Of a stretch of 64,000 bases of DNA, positions 34,181-46,030 are shown piece by piece. The DNA is from Enterobacter vonholyi. GTDB taxonomy: Bacteria; Pseudomonadota; Gammaproteobacteria; Enterobacterales; Enterobacteriaceae. Position 1 is the stretch's first letter. The number at the start of each line of letters is the position of its first letter. The notes beneath the pieces are model-generated. The model was not told the DNA's origin. It was given only the letters and a program-made list of their open reading frames with translations, and did no database searches. Both the position numbers and the translations under genes were made by a program. Location: NCBI RefSeq assembly GCF_008364555.1, contig NZ_VTUC01000001.1, positions 395,754-459,753 of the forward strand. Reading direction: 5' to 3'.

Positions 34181-35400
34181 CCTCCAAAGTCGTCGAGCAA
34201 GATGTTCTCATCTTCGACACCGAGATCTTTCAGCATCTTAATCACGGCGGCGTTCATCATCGGCGGACCACACATATAGAACTCGCAGTCCTCGGGTGCC
34301 GGGTGCTGTTTGAGGTAGTTTTCATACAGCACGTTGTGGATGAACCCCGTATAGCCCGTCCAGTTATCTTCCGGCTGCGGATCGGAAAGCGCAACGTGGA
34401 AGGTAAAGTTCGGGTTTTCACGCGCCAGCTGTTCAAACTCGTCGTCGTAGAACATCTCGCGCAGGGAGCGCGCCCCGTACCAGAAGCTGATTTTACGCTT
34501 GCTGCCGAGCCGCTTGAGCTGGTCAAAAATGTGCGAGCGCATCGGGGCCATACCGGCACCGCCGCCGATAAAGACCATTTCCGCGTCGGTATCTTTCGCG
34601 AAAAACTCCCCGAACGGACCGGAGATAGTCACCTTATCTCCCGGCTTCAGGGACCAGATGTATGACGACATCACGCCCGGCGGTGCATCCGGCACATTCG
34701 GTGGCGGCGTGGCGATACGCACGTTGAGCATGATGATGCCTTTCTCTTCCGGGTAGTTAGCCATCGAGTAGGCGCGCAGCGTCGGCTCTTTTACCTCCGA
34801 TACAAAACGGAAGAGATTGAATTTGTCCCAGTCGGCGCGGTACTCATCCGGCACGTCGAAGTCCGCATACGCCACGGTATGTTCAGGACACTCAATCTGA
34901 ATGTATCCTCCGGCGCGGAACGGAACATCTTCCCCTTCCGGTACCCGAAGCTTCAGCTCTTTAATAAAGGTGGCTTTGTTATCATTAGAGATAACCTCGC
35001 ACTCCCATTTTTTGACGCCGAAGATCTCTTCCGGCAGCTCAATCTTCATGTTCTGACGCACCGCGACCTGGCAGGCCAGACGGCAGCCCTCTTTCGCTTC
35101 ACGCTTTGTGATATGCGCCAGCTCGGTTGGCAGAATATCGCCACCGCCCTCTTTTACCGTCACGCGGCACTGCCCGCAGGAGCCGCCACCGCCGCAGGCT
35201 GACGAGACAAAGATCCCATTGCCCGAGAGCGTATTGAGCAGCTTGTCACCCGCTGGCGTGCGGATCTGATTCTGCGGCTCGTCGTTAATATCAATCACCA
35301 CGTCACCGGAATTCACCAGCTTCGCGCGCGCCGCCAGAATTAACCCTGACAGCACCAGTACGATCAGCGTGAACATCACCACGCCAAGGATAATTTCCAT
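34177..35400 (-). CDS. nqrF: Na+-translocating NADH:quinone reductase subunit F
   Basis: 407 residues. N-terminal membrane anchor, ferredoxin-type [2Fe-2S] domain ([10 protein letters not shown] plus a distal GCRLACQ) and a C-terminal FAD/NADH ferredoxin-reductase domain ([30 protein letters not shown]). Entry point for NADH electrons in the Na+ pump. K-12 lacks this operon; Klebsiella and Enterobacter have it here. Confidence 0.97.
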   Translation of the reverse strand: MEIILGVVMFTLIVLVLSGLILAARAKLVNSGDVVIDINDEPQNQIRTPAGDKLLNTLSGNGIFVSSACGGGGSCGQCRVTVKEGGGDILPTELAHITKREAKEGCRLACQVAVRQNMKIELPEEIFGVKKWECEVISNDNKATFIKELKLRVPEGEDVPFRAGGYIQIECPEHTVAYADFDVPDEYRADWDKFNLFRFVSEVKEPTLRAYSMANYPEEKGIIMLNVRIATPPPNVPDAPPGVMSSYIWSLKPGDKVTISGPFGEFFAKDTDAEMVFIGGGAGMAPMRSHIFDQLKRLGSKRKISFWYGARSLREMFYDDEFEQLARENPNFTFHVALSDPQPEDNWTGYTGFIHNVLYENYLKQHPAPEDCEFYMCGPPMMNAAVIKMLKDLGVEDENILLDDFGG

Positions 35401-35410
35401 CTGTTAGCCC

Positions 35411-36007
35411 TTATAGCTGCACACCGGAGAAGGACATAAAGCCCAGCGCCATCAGCCCGGTGGTGATAAAGGTGATCCCTAAGCCACGCAGACCCGCAGG
35501 CACGTTGGCATATTTCATTTTCTCGCGGATCCCCGCCATGGTGACAATCGCCAGCATCCAGCCGATGCCGGAACCAAAACCGTACACCACGGATTCACTG
35601 AAGTTGTAATCACGCTGCACCATAAACGAGACGCCACCAAAGATGGCGCAGTTCACCGCGATCAGCGGGAGGAAGATCCCCAGCGCGTTGTACAGCGACG
35701 GAAAATATTTATCGAGGATCATCTCAAGTATTTGCACCAGCGCCGCGATCACCCCGATAAAGGTTATGAAATTCAGGAAGCTGAGATCAACCCCTTCCAC
35801 CAGCGCGCCGTCACGCAGCACAAAGTTGTAGACCAGATTGTTAATCGGAACCGAAAGCCCCAACACAACGGTGACCGCCACGCCCAGCCCAAATGCCGTG
35901 GAGACCTTTTTAGACACGGCAAGGAACGTACACATGCCCAGGAAAAACGCGAGCGCCATGTTTTCAACAAACACCGCCCGCACAAACAAACTCAGGTAAT
36001 GAGCCAT
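35411..36007 (-). CDS. nqrE: Na+-NQR subunit E
   Basis: 198 residues, six membrane spans, an inverted-topology partner of NqrD. Conserved Cys in the [10 protein letters not shown] and [10 protein letters not shown] half-helices ligate the membrane Fe site. Ten bases from nqrF and six from nqrD in the operon. Confidence 0.97.
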   Translation of the reverse strand: MAHYLSLFVRAVFVENMALAFFLGMCTFLAVSKKVSTAFGLGVAVTVVLGLSVPINNLVYNFVLRDGALVEGVDLSFLNFITFIGVIAALVQILEMILDKYFPSLYNALGIFLPLIAVNCAIFGGVSFMVQRDYNFSESVVYGFGSGIGWMLAIVTMAGIREKMKYANVPAGLRGLGITFITTGLMALGFMSFSGVQL

Positions 36008-36013
36008 CGTCGG

Positions 36014-36652
36014 TTACTCCTTTTCCTGCTGTTCTGGTCTCAACGTACGAATCAGCCAGATCAACAAACCGATAATGAAAAATGCGCTAGGGGCCAGCAG
36101 GAACAGGCCGTTTGGCAGATACCAGCCGCCGTTCTGCACCGTGTCCAGCACCGTGATGCCAAACAGCTTGCCGCTGCCAATCAGCTCGCGCAGAAACCCA
36201 ACCGTAAGCAGGATCACGCCGTAGCCGAGGCCGTTGCCGATGCCGTCCATAAAGCTCGCCAGCGGCGGCATTTTCATGGCGTAGGCTTCCGCACGCCCCA
36301 TGACGATACAGTTAGTGATAATCAGCCCGACAAACACCGAGAGCTGTTTGGAGGTTTCATAGGCAAAGGCGCGCAGCAGCTGATCGACCACGATCACCAG
36401 CGAGGCGATGATCGCCATCTGGACGATGATCCTCACGCTGTTGGGGATGTGGTGGCGGATCATCGAGATAAACATGCTGGAGAACGCCGTGACCAGCGTA
36501 ACCGCCAGCGTCATCACTACCGCCGTTTCCAGTTTGGTCGTCACCGCCAGGGCTGAACAGACGCCCAGCACCTGCAGCGTGATCGGGTTATTGGCGAGCA
36601 GTGGGCCAATGAGTACTTTTTTGACTTCTTTCAGTTCACCGGTATCAGCCAT
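36014..36652 (-). CDS. nqrD: Na+-NQR subunit D
   Basis: 212 residues, six spans, homologous to NqrE. Conserved Cys in [10 protein letters not shown] and [12 protein letters not shown] pair with NqrE for the intramembrane iron site. Overlaps nqrC by 8 bases. Confidence 0.97.
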   Translation of the reverse strand: MADTGELKEVKKVLIGPLLANNPITLQVLGVCSALAVTTKLETAVVMTLAVTLVTAFSSMFISMIRHHIPNSVRIIVQMAIIASLVIVVDQLLRAFAYETSKQLSVFVGLIITNCIVMGRAEAYAMKMPPLASFMDGIGNGLGYGVILLTVGFLRELIGSGKLFGITVLDTVQNGGWYLPNGLFLLAPSAFFIIGLLIWLIRTLRPEQQEKE

Positions 36653-37439
36653 TGTTCAGCGCTCCTTCACGTACGTTTTTCAGGAAAGGACCAAAGCCCA
36701 GCTCGCCCATCCAGAAATCAAAACTGTGCTGCACGCCTTTTGATGTGAGCGTGGCGCCGGAAAGCCCGTCAACGGCGTAGTCGTCACCGGGACGAGCCGC
36801 CCCTTTCATCACCTTCAGCGCAGGCAGGCCGTTATCGTCGAGCACTTTCTTGCCGACAAACTGTGCCCGCCAGTTAGGGTTCTCAACTTCACCACCCAGC
36901 CCCGGGGTTTCGCCCTGGTCGTAATACGTAATGCCTTTGACCGTGCGGCCATCGGTATCAAGAGCGACAAAGGCATACATCATTGACCACAGACCATTAC
37001 CGTAAATAGGAAGTACCACTTCCTGAATGCGTTTTTGGGGATCGCGAACCAGATAAACTTCGGCAAGGTTGCTGCGACGCTTAATCCCCGCGGGATCTTG
37101 GGATGCCTCCAGCGTCAGGCTCATCTGCGGATCTTTGAGCGCCAGCGCCTGGTTGAATTTTGCCGGGTCTTTATCGAGCAGTTCACCCGTTTTTAAATCC
37201 ACCAGACGCGCCGAAATACGTTCAGCAAAGACGGCAGAAACGTCGTCTGCGCTCATTCCTTCCTGCATCAGCCCGGCGACGGCCAGAATGTTGCGCTGTT
37301 TATCCAGCGCACGTTGCTCCTGCTGCAGGGGTTTTAACCCTACGGCAGAGCCGGCTACGACAATGGAGCAGACCAGGCAGAGCACCAGTACCACCAGCAG
37401 CGTTTTGCTGATGCTGTCGTTATTTTTTACTTCAGCCAC
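36645..37439 (-). CDS. nqrC: Na+-NQR subunit C
   Basis: 264 residues from the GTG at 37439 ([19 protein letters not shown]), preceded by GGAGGAAGGC and overlapping the nqrB stop (GTGGCTGA). One N-terminal span, then a periplasmic domain with covalent FMN on the Thr of [12 protein letters not shown]. Longer upstream frame has no family similarity. Confidence 0.96.
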   Translation of the reverse strand: MAEVKNNDSISKTLLVVLVLCLVCSIVVAGSAVGLKPLQQEQRALDKQRNILAVAGLMQEGMSADDVSAVFAERISARLVDLKTGELLDKDPAKFNQALALKDPQMSLTLEASQDPAGIKRRSNLAEVYLVRDPQKRIQEVVLPIYGNGLWSMMYAFVALDTDGRTVKGITYYDQGETPGLGGEVENPNWRAQFVGKKVLDDNGLPALKVMKGAARPGDDYAVDGLSGATLTSKGVQHSFDFWMGELGFGPFLKNVREGALNNG

Positions 37440-38667
37440 GCGCCTTCCTCCGCTTGATGTTGGCCCGCACCACCAGGTAATCGAAGAGTGGCGCAAACAG
37501 ATTGGCAAACAGAATGGCCAACATCATCCCTTCCGGGTACGCCGGGTTGACCACGCGGATCAGGACACACATTGCGCCAATGAGCACGCCATAGCTCCAT
37601 TTACCTTTGTCAGTGAAGGAGGCAGACACGGGGTCGGTTGCCATGAACATCATGCCGAACGCGAAGCCACCCAGCACCAGATGCCAGTACCACGGCATGG
37701 AGAACATCGGATTGGTGGTCGAACCGATAACGTTGAACAGGGTGGCGGTCAGCACCATGCCGATCATCACGCCCGCAACAATTCGCCAGGAGGCCACGCG
37801 GCCAAAAAGAATGATCGCGCCGCCGAGCAAAATCATCAGCGTAGAGACTTCTCCGATGGAGCCCGGAATGTTGCCAATAAAGGCATCAAACCAGGTCACG
37901 GGCTGACCCGTCGCGTTGTTCACCAGAGTTTCGCCGCCGTGTGCGGCCCACTGTGAAAGCGGCGTCGCGCCGGAAAAGCCGTCTGCCGCCGTCCAGACCA
38001 GATCGCCTGAGATTTGCGCCGGATAGGCAAAGAAGAGGAACGCACGTCCCGCCAGCGCCGGGTTGAGGAAGTTCCGCCCGGTGCCGCCGAAAATTTCTTT
38101 AGCAATGACCACGCCGAAACTGATGCCCAGCGCCGCCTGCCAGAGCGGTAAGGTTGGCGGGACAATCAGGGCAAACAGAATAGAGGTCACGAAGAAGCCT
38201 TCGTTGATCTCATGTTTACGGATGATGGCGAACAGCACTTCCCAGAAGCCACCCACGATAAATACCGTGATGTAAATCGGCAGGAAGAACACCGCGCCCA
38301 GCGTCATCATGCTCATCCAGCCCGCGTCTGGCGCGAAGTTCACCCCTAACGACTGGGCCAAGCGGTAGTGCCAGTCAGACTGAAGCACCTGCGCCAGCTG
38401 CTGCGCATCGTACATGTGGTGCAGCGCCGGAATGGTCTGCAAGCCAACGTTGTACATGCCCCAGAACATCGCCGGGAAGACCGCAAACCATACCAGGATC
38501 ATCATGCGCTTAAGGTCGATGGCATCGCGAACGTGCGCCGCCCCTTTCGTCACCAGCCCCGGCGTGTAGAAAATAGTCGTCGTGGCTTCATACAACGGGT
38601 AGTACTTTTTGAGCTTCCCTTCGGTAAAGTGCGGCTCAATTTTTTCAAAGAGGTGTTTTAAGCCCAT
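37432..38667 (-). CDS. nqrB: Na+-NQR subunit B
   Basis: 411 residues, main Na+-channel subunit with about ten spans. Covalent FMN attachment on the Thr in [12 protein letters not shown]; riboflavin and ubiquinone also bind here. Starts 4 bases after nqrA ends. Confidence 0.97.
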   Translation of the reverse strand: MGLKHLFEKIEPHFTEGKLKKYYPLYEATTTIFYTPGLVTKGAAHVRDAIDLKRMMILVWFAVFPAMFWGMYNVGLQTIPALHHMYDAQQLAQVLQSDWHYRLAQSLGVNFAPDAGWMSMMTLGAVFFLPIYITVFIVGGFWEVLFAIIRKHEINEGFFVTSILFALIVPPTLPLWQAALGISFGVVIAKEIFGGTGRNFLNPALAGRAFLFFAYPAQISGDLVWTAADGFSGATPLSQWAAHGGETLVNNATGQPVTWFDAFIGNIPGSIGEVSTLMILLGGAIILFGRVASWRIVAGVMIGMVLTATLFNVIGSTTNPMFSMPWYWHLVLGGFAFGMMFMATDPVSASFTDKGKWSYGVLIGAMCVLIRVVNPAYPEGMMLAILFANLFAPLFDYLVVRANIKRRKARG

Positions 38668-38670
38668 CGG

Positions 38671-40014
38671 TTATCCTTCCTGCTCAATGCGGGTTAACAC
38701 CTCGCGCAATACCGGTCCATATTCGTATTTGCCTGGACAGACATAGGTACAGAGCGCCAGATCTTCCTCGTCCAGTTCCAGACAGCCCAGCGCCTGCGCG
38801 CTATCGGTATCCCCAGCGAGCAGATCGCGCAGCAGCATGGTAGGCAGAATATCCAGCGGCATGACGCGCTCGTAGTTGCCAATCGGGACCATGGCGCGCT
38901 CGCCGCCGTGCGTGCTGGTCGAGAAGCTAAACAGCTTATTACGCAGGAAGTGGCCCAGCGTAGTCCGGGTGACGGAGTATTTTTCCGCACCGGGCAGCAC
39001 CCAGCCGAACAGCTCTTTTTCGCGCCCTTCCCGCACAATGCTGACCTGCAGATGGAAACGTCCCAGATACGCGTGCGCATTGACAGCATGGCGGCCACTG
39101 AGGACCGAACCGGAAATCAGGCGGTTTTCACCCTCTTTCATTTCTCCCACCAGCAGTTCATTTATGTCTGCCCCCAGCAACGTCTTCACCAGGCGCGGGT
39201 TTGCAGCCTGCGGTCCACCGATGGCGATTATCCGTTCAGCGCAGAGTTCACCAGTGGTGAAAAGCTTACCGATGGCGATGACGTCCTGATAATTAAGGTG
39301 CCAGACCTGTTTCGTCAGGCTTACTGGCTCAAGGAAATGGATGTGCGTCCCGACCAGCCCCGCCGGATGCGGGCCAGCAAACTCATTAAACGTGACCTGC
39401 CCTTGCGGATGCCCACCAAGCTTGCCGCCGCCGGCCTGGCAAACGTGGACTTTCCCCGAAGTCAGGCGGGTTAAAACGGTCAGTCCGGCATCAAAGGCTT
39501 TGCGCTGCGCCAGAATAACCGGCTGCGGATCCACGCTGAGCGGGTTGGTGTCGATTGCCGTGACGAAAATCGCGGCCGGTTCCGTGCCCGGAACAGGGGA
39601 TTTGCTGAAGGGACGCGTACGAAGCGCGGTCCATAAACCGGACGCCAGAAGCTGAGCCTGAACGGCGTCACGGTTCAGCGCAGCGAGTTCTGCGGCGTCA
39701 TAATGGGGAAACTCACGCTTTTCATCGCCTTCAATGCGGATAACCACCGACTGCAGAACGCGCCGTTCGCCACGGTTGATGGCCACAACGGTGCCGCTCG
39801 TGGGGGCCGTGAACATCACGCCGGGATTTTTTTTGTCCTCGAAGAGCGCCTGTCCTTTGATCACGCGATCGCCCTCCTGTACCAGCATTGAAGGGCGCAT
39901 TCCCAGATAGTCGTCGCCCAAAATGGCGACATGACGGACGCTTGCGCCTGTCGAAACGTGCTGCGCGGGCACGCCTGCAATCGGCAGATCAAGTCCTTTT
40001 TTTATTTTAAACAT
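38671..40014 (-). CDS. nqrA: Na+-NQR subunit A
   Basis: 447 residues from the ATG at 40014 ([18 protein letters not shown]), the family start; the upstream 45 codons are not conserved. Cytoplasmic quinone-associated subunit and first gene of the nqrABCDEF-nqrM operon. The 300 bp up to dpaA presumably hold the divergent promoters. Confidence 0.96.
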   Translation of the reverse strand: MFKIKKGLDLPIAGVPAQHVSTGASVRHVAILGDDYLGMRPSMLVQEGDRVIKGQALFEDKKNPGVMFTAPTSGTVVAINRGERRVLQSVVIRIEGDEKREFPHYDAAELAALNRDAVQAQLLASGLWTALRTRPFSKSPVPGTEPAAIFVTAIDTNPLSVDPQPVILAQRKAFDAGLTVLTRLTSGKVHVCQAGGGKLGGHPQGQVTFNEFAGPHPAGLVGTHIHFLEPVSLTKQVWHLNYQDVIAIGKLFTTGELCAERIIAIGGPQAANPRLVKTLLGADINELLVGEMKEGENRLISGSVLSGRHAVNAHAYLGRFHLQVSIVREGREKELFGWVLPGAEKYSVTRTTLGHFLRNKLFSFSTSTHGGERAMVPIGNYERVMPLDILPTMLLRDLLAGDTDSAQALGCLELDEEDLALCTYVCPGKYEYGPVLREVLTRIEQEG

Positions 40015-40312
40015 GTGGTTAGCAGGTTTCCATGAACAACAATCCAGTGGGCGCAAAGTGTAACATTTTCCCCTTTCCGCGGGCAGGGTATCCGCCATTG
40101 CGCGCGCCAAATTGCGAGCTAATGCGCAAAGTTTCTGGAACCATCGCAATTTTGATGGTTTATTAAGTAAAACTAATTTGTAAACTCACCGCCCGGCTCT
40201 TGCGAAAATCTATAGCGGTGCTAATGTGAGCGCTCCTAACAGAATAATCTGATTTCGGGTCTCTTTTGCCGTCCTGGCAAGTTGGTCATGGTTTTATCAA
40301 GGAACTAGTAGT

Positions 40313-41053
40313 ATGCGTAAAATCGCATTGTTCATTGCGATGCTTCTGATTCCGTGCATGTCGTTTGCCGGACTGCTCAGCAGTAATAGCTCAACGACGC
40401 CGGTCAGCAAGGAATATAAACAGCAGTTAATGGGATCGCCGGTTTATATTCAAATCTTCAAGGAAGAACGCACTCTCGATCTGTTTGTGAAGATGGGCGA
40501 GACATATCAGCTGCTTGATAGTTACAAAATTTGTAACTACTCCGGCGGACTGGGGCCAAAACAGCGTCAGGGCGATTTCAAAAGTCCGGAAGGGTTCTAC
40601 AACGTTCAGCGCAGCCAGCTCAAGCCTGACAGCCGCTTCTATAAAGCCATTAACATCGGCTTCCCGAATGCCTATGACCGTGCACACGGTTATGAAGGTA
40701 AATATCTGATGATCCACGGTGCCTGCGTGTCTATCGGCTGTTATGCGATGACCGACTCCGGCATTGATGAGATTTTCCAGTTCGTGACGGGCGCGCTGGT
40801 CTTTGGGCAGCCTAACGTTCAGGTCAGCATCTATCCGTTCCGCATGACGGACGCCAACATGGCGCGTCACAAATATTCTTACTACGCGGATTTCTGGAAA
40901 CAGCTGAAGCCAGGGTACGACTATTTTGAGCAGACCCACAAGCCGCCGGTGGTCTCTATCGTAGATGGCCGTTACGTGGTCAGCAAACCGCTGAGCCACG
41001 AAGTCGTCCATCCACAGCTGGCGTCAAATTACACGGTCCCCGAGACAAAATAG
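40313..41053 (+). CDS. dpaA: Peptidoglycan meso-DAP protein amidase (YkuD/L,D-transpeptidase fold)
   Basis: 246 residues with a signal peptide ([19 protein letters not shown]). YkuD-type catalytic motif with His135 and Cys143 in [15 protein letters not shown]. DpaA (YafK/LdtF) cleaves the bond between peptidoglycan and Braun's lipoprotein in the periplasm. Its 3' end overlaps yafJ by 30 bases, convergently. Confidence 0.94.
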   Translation: MRKIALFIAMLLIPCMSFAGLLSSNSSTTPVSKEYKQQLMGSPVYIQIFKEERTLDLFVKMGETYQLLDSYKICNYSGGLGPKQRQGDFKSPEGFYNVQRSQLKPDSRFYKAINIGFPNAYDRAHGYEGKYLMIHGACVSIGCYAMTDSGIDEIFQFVTGALVFGQPNVQVSIYPFRMTDANMARHKYSYYADFWKQLKPGYDYFEQTHKPPVVSIVDGRYVVSKPLSHEVVHPQLASNYTVPETK

Positions 41054-41791
41054 CACCCACTCGCCTGGCATAATCTTTTGCCAGGTTTCGTTGCCCGTCA
41101 GCGGCTGCGTTGCGATAACAGTGACCACATCGTTCGGTGTGGTCTCCTTCTGAAAATCTATCTCCACATCCTGATCGAGAAGCGTCGCAACGCCAAACGG
41201 CGCACGGCGGGTGATCCAGAACAGATTCGTCGAGCAGAACGCCATCACATAGCGGCCGTCAGAGAGCAGCATGTTGAACACGCCTTTTTCACGCAGTTCA
41301 GTTGCCAGCGTCGCGATATATTTGAACACGGCAGTCATGTTGCCGGGCGTGCGGGGATAGCGCTCCGTCAGCTTGTGCAGCAGCCAGCAGAAGGCTTTTT
41401 CGCTGTCCGTTTCGCCAACAGGGCGAAAATTGCCCGTCTCCAGAGATTTATAGCCCGTGAGTTGCCCATTATGCGCATAGGTCCAGTTACGGCCCCACAG
41501 CTCGCGGGTAAACGGATGGGTATTTTCCAGCGCCACTTCGCCGCGGTTAGCCTGGCGGATGTGGGCGATCACCGAGCGGGACTTGATCGGGTAGTCCTGT
41601 ACCAGTTTGGCAATCGGTGAATTAAAGCTGGGCTGTGGATCTTTGAACGTGCGACACCCTTTTCCTTCGTAGAAGGTGATGCCCCAGCCATCTTTATGCG
41701 GCCCGGTCCCTCCACCGCGCTGCACCAGCCCGGTGAAACTAAAGCAGATATCGGTTGGCACATTCGCGCTCATCCCGAGCAGTTCGCACAT
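41024..41791 (-). CDS. yafJ: Class II glutamine amidotransferase YafJ
   Basis: 255 residues starting [12 protein letters not shown]; Cys2 is the N-terminal nucleophile after Met removal. Glutaminase signature [13 protein letters not shown] and [12 protein letters not shown]. Partner synthase unknown. Downstream of lpcA on the same strand, as in E. coli. Confidence 0.95.
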   Translation of the reverse strand: MCELLGMSANVPTDICFSFTGLVQRGGGTGPHKDGWGITFYEGKGCRTFKDPQPSFNSPIAKLVQDYPIKSRSVIAHIRQANRGEVALENTHPFTRELWGRNWTYAHNGQLTGYKSLETGNFRPVGETDSEKAFCWLLHKLTERYPRTPGNMTAVFKYIATLATELREKGVFNMLLSDGRYVMAFCSTNLFWITRRAPFGVATLLDQDVEIDFQKETTPNDVVTVIATQPLTGNETWQKIMPGEWVLFCLGDRVI

Positions 41792-41810
41792 ACATCACCT
41801 CCACAACAGC

Positions 41811-41828
41811 GGGGGCAAGAATGCCCCC
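41811..41828. terminator. Stem-loop between lpcA and yafJ
   Basis: GGGGGCA / TGCCCCC with a four-base loop and no T-run; possibly reduces read-through into yafJ. Confidence 0.5.
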
Positions 41829-41837
41829 AGCGAAGTC

Positions 41838-42416
41838 TTACTTAGCCATCTCTTTTTCGATCAGCTGGATCAGGATGTGGATCACTTTGATGTGAATTTC
41901 CTGAATGCGGTCAGCATAACCGAAGTGCGGAACGCGAATTTCGACATCCGCCGTACCGTCCATCTTACCGCCATCTTTACCTGTCAGGGTGATGACTTTC
42001 ATCCCTTTTTCACGCGCGGCGGCGATCGCTTTGATCACGTTGCCGGAGTTACCGGAGGTCGAAATCCCCAGCAGCACGTCGCCTTCACGGCCTACCGCTT
42101 CAACATAGCGGGAGAAGATGTGATCGTAACCGAAGTCGTTGCCCACGCAGGAGATATGGCTCACGTCGGAAATCGCAATCGCCGGGTAGCCAGGACGGTT
42201 TTCGCGATAGCGTCCGGTCAGCTCTTCTGCGAAGTGCATCGCGTCACAGTGAGAGCCGCCGTTACCGCAGGAGAGCACTTTGCCACCCGCTTTGAAGCTG
42301 TCGGCCAGCAGGACCGCTGCGCGCTGAATAGCGTGAATATTGGCATCATCTTTCAGAAAGTTAGCCAGCGTTTCCGCCGCTTCGTTCAGTTCGTTACGAA
42401 TAAGATCCTGGTACAT
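41838..42416 (-). CDS. lpcA: Sedoheptulose-7-phosphate isomerase
   Basis: 192 residues (also called gmhA). First step of ADP-heptose synthesis for the lipopolysaccharide inner core; SIS fold with [20 protein letters not shown] and [16 protein letters not shown] phosphosugar loops and the metal/catalytic HxxE-type residues of the family. Confidence 0.97.
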   Translation of the reverse strand: MYQDLIRNELNEAAETLANFLKDDANIHAIQRAAVLLADSFKAGGKVLSCGNGGSHCDAMHFAEELTGRYRENRPGYPAIAISDVSHISCVGNDFGYDHIFSRYVEAVGREGDVLLGISTSGNSGNVIKAIAAAREKGMKVITLTGKDGGKMDGTADVEIRVPHFGYADRIQEIHIKVIHILIQLIEKEMAK

Positions 42417-42616
42417 GAGGATAATCCTTCAGTATTGATGAAATAACACAGTGGAGTGTACCGGATAGCGGGAAAAGCGAGAAGCTAAAGCCATGCGAAT
42501 CGTCCGGCGTTTTGATTTTTTGTGCCGGCTAAAACACGAACAATGTGAACCAGGTTGTAATTATTTTGTAAACACATTGCTAAAGGAATTCACATCAACT
42601 ACAACCATATCATCAC

Positions 42617-42633
42617 AAGTGGTCAGACCTCCT
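42617..42633. promoter_or_regulatory. Probable FadR operator of fadE
   Basis: AAGTGGTCAGACCTCCT shares the TGGTC-N-GACC core of FadR sites and lies about 25 bp before the fadE start, suggesting repression relieved by long-chain acyl-CoA. Confidence 0.65.
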
Positions 42634-42655
42634 ACAAGCAAGGGAGCTTTTCTTT

Positions 42656-45100
42656 ATGATGATTTTGAGCATTCTCGCAACCGTTGTTCTGCTCGGTGTG
42701 TTGTTCTATCACCGCGTGAGTTTATTCCTGAGCAGCCTGATTCTTCTGGCCTGGACGGCTGCGCTTGGCGTCGCAGGTCTCTGGAATATCTGGCTTTTAG
42801 TCCCTCTTGCCATCATTCTTCTGCCGTTTAACTTTGCCCCGATGCGTAAATCAATGATCTCTGCGCCGGTGTTCAAAGGCTTCCGCAAAGTGATGCCGCC
42901 AATGTCGCGTACCGAGAAAGAAGCGATTGACGCAGGCACCACCTGGTGGGAAGGCGATCTGTTCCAGGGCAACCCGGACTGGAAAAAGCTGCATAACTAT
43001 CCGCAGCCGCGCCTGACCGCTGAAGAACAGGCCTTTATTGACGGCCCGGTGGAAGAAGCGTGCCGTATGGCGAACGACTTTGCCATCACCCATGAAATGG
43101 CCGACCTGCCGCCGGAACTGTGGGCGTACCTGAAAGAGCATCGCTTCTTCGCGATGATCATCAAGAAAGAGTACGGCGGCCTGGAGTTCTCCGCCTACGC
43201 TCAGGCCCGTGTCCTGCAAAAGCTGGCGGGCGTCTCCGGGATCCTGGCGATTACCGTTGGCGTGCCTAACTCCTTAGGCCCGGGCGAACTGCTGCAGCAT
43301 TACGGTACTGAAGAGCAGAAAGATCACTACCTGCCGCGTCTGGCACGCGGTCAGGAAATCCCTTGCTTCGCGCTGACCAGCCCGGAAGCGGGCTCCGATG
43401 CGGGCGCGATCCCGGATACCGGCGTGGTCTGCATGGGCGAGTGGCAGGGCGAGCAGGTACTGGGCATGCGCCTGACCTGGAACAAGCGTTATATCACCCT
43501 GGCGCCTATCGCCACCGTGCTGGGTCTGGCCTTTAAGCTCTCTGATCCGGAAAGACTGCTGGGCGGCGAAGAAGATCTGGGCATTACCTGTGCGCTGATC
43601 CCAACCTCTACCCCAGGCGTTGAAATTGGTCGTCGTCACTTCCCGCTTAACGTACCGTTCCAGAACGGTCCGACCCGCGGCCAGGATATCTTTGTACCGA
43701 TTGACTACATCATCGGTGGTCCGAAAATGGCCGGTCAGGGCTGGCGTATGCTGGTAGAATGTCTGTCTGTGGGTCGCGGTATTACCCTGCCGTCGAACTC
43801 AACCGGCGGTCTGAAGTCTGTGGCGATGGGGATTGGTGCCTACGCCCACATCCGCCGTCAGTTCAAAATTTCCATCGGCAAGATGGAAGGTATCGAAGAG
43901 CCGCTGGCGCGTATCGCGGGCAACGCCTACGTGATGGACGCCGCCGCCACGCTGATTACCTACGGCATTATGCTGGGCGAGAAACCGGCCGTGCTGTCCG
44001 CCATTGTGAAGTACCACTGTACCCACCGCGCGCAGCAGTCGATCATTGACGCGATGGATATTGCTGGCGGTAAAGGCATTATGCTCGGCGAAGGCAACTT
44101 CCTGGCGCGCGGCTATCAGGGCGCACCGATTGCCATCACCGTGGAAGGGGCGAACATCCTGACCCGCAGCATGATGATCTTCGGTCAGGGCGCAATTCGC
44201 TGCCATCCGTACGTGCTGGAAGAGATGGCCGCTGCGCAGAACAACGACGTGGATGCCTTCGATAAGCTGCTGTTCAAACATATCGGTCACGTGGGCAGCA
44301 ACAAGGCACGTAGCTTCTGGCTGGGCCTGACGCGCGGTCTTACCAGCGCCACGCCAACCGGCGATGCAACCAAACGTTATTACCAGCATCTGAACCGTCT
44401 GAGCGCCAACCTGGCCCTGCTGTCTGACGTCTCCATGGCGGTGCTGGGCGGCAGCCTGAAGCGTCGCGAGCGTATCTCTGCCCGTCTGGGCGATGTGTTG
44501 AGCCAGATCTTCCTGGCCTCGGCGGTCCTGAAGCGCTACGACGATGAAGGCCGTCAGGAAGCGGATCTGCCGCTGGTACACTGGGGCGTTCAGGATGCGA
44601 TGTATCAGGCTGAACAGGCGATTGACGATCTGCTGGCAAACTTCCCGAACCGCTTCGTGGCGGGTGCCCTGCGCGCGGTGATCTTCCCGACCGGTCGTCA
44701 CCATCTGGCGCCGTCCGACAAGCTGGACCACAAGGTTGCGAAGATCCTACAGGTTCCGAGCGCAACCCGCTCCCGCATCGGTCGCGGTCAGTATCTGGCA
44801 CCGACGCAGCATAACCCGGTGGGTCTGCTGGAAGAGGCGCTGCTGGACGTGATGGCTGCCGACCCGATTCATCAGAAGATCTGTAAACAGTTGGGCAAAA
44901 ACCTGCCGTTTACTCGTCTGGACGAACTGGCAAAACAGGCACTCGCAGGCGGTATTATCAATAAAGATGAAGCCGCTCTGCTGGTGAAAGCCGAAGAGAG
45001 CCGTCTGCGCAGCATTAACGTGGATGATTTCGAACCGGACGAACTGGCGACGCAGCCGGTAAAGCTGCCGGAGAAGCACCGCAAACCTGAAGCGGCATAA
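42656..45100 (+). CDS. fadE: Acyl-CoA dehydrogenase FadE
   Basis: 814 residues, inner-membrane-associated flavoenzyme for the first beta-oxidation step. Two N-terminal spans (to about residue 60), then the acyl-CoA dehydrogenase domain ([31 protein letters not shown]) and the FadE-specific C-terminal extension. Probable FadR site upstream and terminator downstream. K-12 has ivy between fadE and yafV; it is absent here. Confidence 0.97.
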   Translation: MMILSILATVVLLGVLFYHRVSLFLSSLILLAWTAALGVAGLWNIWLLVPLAIILLPFNFAPMRKSMISAPVFKGFRKVMPPMSRTEKEAIDAGTTWWEGDLFQGNPDWKKLHNYPQPRLTAEEQAFIDGPVEEACRMANDFAITHEMADLPPELWAYLKEHRFFAMIIKKEYGGLEFSAYAQARVLQKLAGVSGILAITVGVPNSLGPGELLQHYGTEEQKDHYLPRLARGQEIPCFALTSPEAGSDAGAIPDTGVVCMGEWQGEQVLGMRLTWNKRYITLAPIATVLGLAFKLSDPERLLGGEEDLGITCALIPTSTPGVEIGRRHFPLNVPFQNGPTRGQDIFVPIDYIIGGPKMAGQGWRMLVECLSVGRGITLPSNSTGGLKSVAMGIGAYAHIRRQFKISIGKMEGIEEPLARIAGNAYVMDAAATLITYGIMLGEKPAVLSAIVKYHCTHRAQQSIIDAMDIAGGKGIMLGEGNFLARGYQGAPIAITVEGANILTRSMMIFGQGAIRCHPYVLEEMAAAQNNDVDAFDKLLFKHIGHVGSNKARSFWLGLTRGLTSATPTGDATKRYYQHLNRLSANLALLSDVSMAVLGGSLKRRERISARLGDVLSQIFLASAVLKRYDDEGRQEADLPLVHWGVQDAMYQAEQAIDDLLANFPNRFVAGALRAVIFPTGRHHLAPSDKLDHKVAKILQVPSATRSRIGRGQYLAPTQHNPVGLLEEALLDVMAADPIHQKICKQLGKNLPFTRLDELAKQALAGGIINKDEAALLVKAEESRLRSINVDDFEPDELATQPVKLPEKHRKPEAA

Positions 45101-45117
45101 CGCGTTTCGCTTATACA

Positions 45118-45143
45118 AACCCCGCCTCGCGCGGGGTTTTTTA
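45118..45143 (+). terminator. fadE terminator
   Basis: AACCCCGC / GCGGGGTT hairpin followed by a T-run, 18 bases after the stop. Confidence 0.9.
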
Positions 45144-45208
45144 TTGCCACATTTTCTCGTTATGTCGTGCTACAGTGTCAAAAAGTGGTCGTTTGAGGAG
45201 TCTGAATT

Positions 45209-45979
45209 GTGCCTGGTCTGAAGATTTCTATTTTGCAGCAACCTTTAGTGTGGATGGATGGCCCCGCCAACCTGCGCCACTTTGATCGTCAACTGGAAGG
45301 CATTACCGGGCGTGATGTGATTGTCCTGCCGGAAATGTTCACCACCGGCTTCGCCATGGAAGCGGCAAAACAGTCAATGCCTCAGGATGAGGTGGTCGCC
45401 TGGATGCATGCCAAAGCGCAGCAGACCAACGCGCTGATTGCCGGAAGCGCCGCTCTGCAGACCGAACGCGGGCCGGTGAACCGCTTCCTGCTGGTGGAGC
45501 CGGAAGGGAAAGTGCATTTCTACGATAAACGCCACCTGTTCCGCATGGCGGATGAGCATCATCACTATGAAGCCGGTAACGAGCGCGTGGTGTTTGAATG
45601 GCGCGGCTGGCGTATTTTGCCGCTGGTCTGCTACGACCTGCGTTTCCCGGTGTGGTCGCGTAACCGCAACGATTACGACCTGGCGCTGTATGTTGCCAAC
45701 TGGCCTGCACCGCGCTCCCTGCACTGGCAGTCGCTTCTGGTGGCGCGCGCGATTGAGAACCAGGCGTACGTGGTGGGCTGCAACCGCGTGGGGACGGACG
45801 GCAACGGGCATCACTATCGCGGCGACAGCCGGGTGGTGAACCCGCAGGGCGAGATCATCGCCACCGCCGAGCCGCACCAGGCAACGCGCATTGATGCCGA
45901 ACTGTCGTTGACGGCGCTGAAGGAGTATCGGGAGAAGTTCCCGGCGTGGCAGGATGCGGATCCGTTTAGCATTGAGTGA
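45209..45979 (+). CDS. yafV: Omega-amidase YafV (nitrilase superfamily)
   Basis: 256 residues from a GTG (preceded by GAGGAG). Nitrilase triad Glu42 (VLPEMFTTGF), Lys107 (FYDKRHLF), Cys141 (PLVCYDLRFP). Hydrolyses 2-oxoglutaramate and related omega-amides, a repair step for transamination by-products. Stands before the convergent gamma-glutamyltransferase operon. Confidence 0.93.
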   Translation: MPGLKISILQQPLVWMDGPANLRHFDRQLEGITGRDVIVLPEMFTTGFAMEAAKQSMPQDEVVAWMHAKAQQTNALIAGSAALQTERGPVNRFLLVEPEGKVHFYDKRHLFRMADEHHHYEAGNERVVFEWRGWRILPLVCYDLRFPVWSRNRNDYDLALYVANWPAPRSLHWQSLLVARAIENQAYVVGCNRVGTDGNGHHYRGDSRVVNPQGEIIATAEPHQATRIDAELSLTALKEYREKFPAWQDADPFSIE

Positions 45980-45985
45980 AATTAT

Positions 45986-46022
45986 CCCCTCACCCCGCCC
46001 CTCTCCCAAAGGGAGAGGGAGG
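45986..46022. repeat. Intergenic repeat (same unit as 28651)
   Basis: CCCCTCACCCCGCCCCTC with a CTCTCCC/GGGAGAG stem, between the convergent yafV and transferase genes; may serve as a bidirectional terminator. Confidence 0.7.
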
Positions 46023-46030
46023 ATAAAATA

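Noticed and set aside
35732..37956. Long plus-strand open frames (up to 295 aa) across nqrE-nqrC
   Set aside because: They are antisense shadows of high-GC nqr genes, rich in His/Gln/Arg with no domain pattern.
33974..40014. nqr operon as a horizontally acquired island
   Set aside because: Composition matches the backbone and the operon is typical of Klebsiella/Enterobacter relatives at this locus; absence from E. coli is better seen as lineage loss.
43799..44801. Minus-strand frames of up to 310 aa inside fadE
   Set aside because: Antisense of conserved fadE sequence; no start signal or motif.
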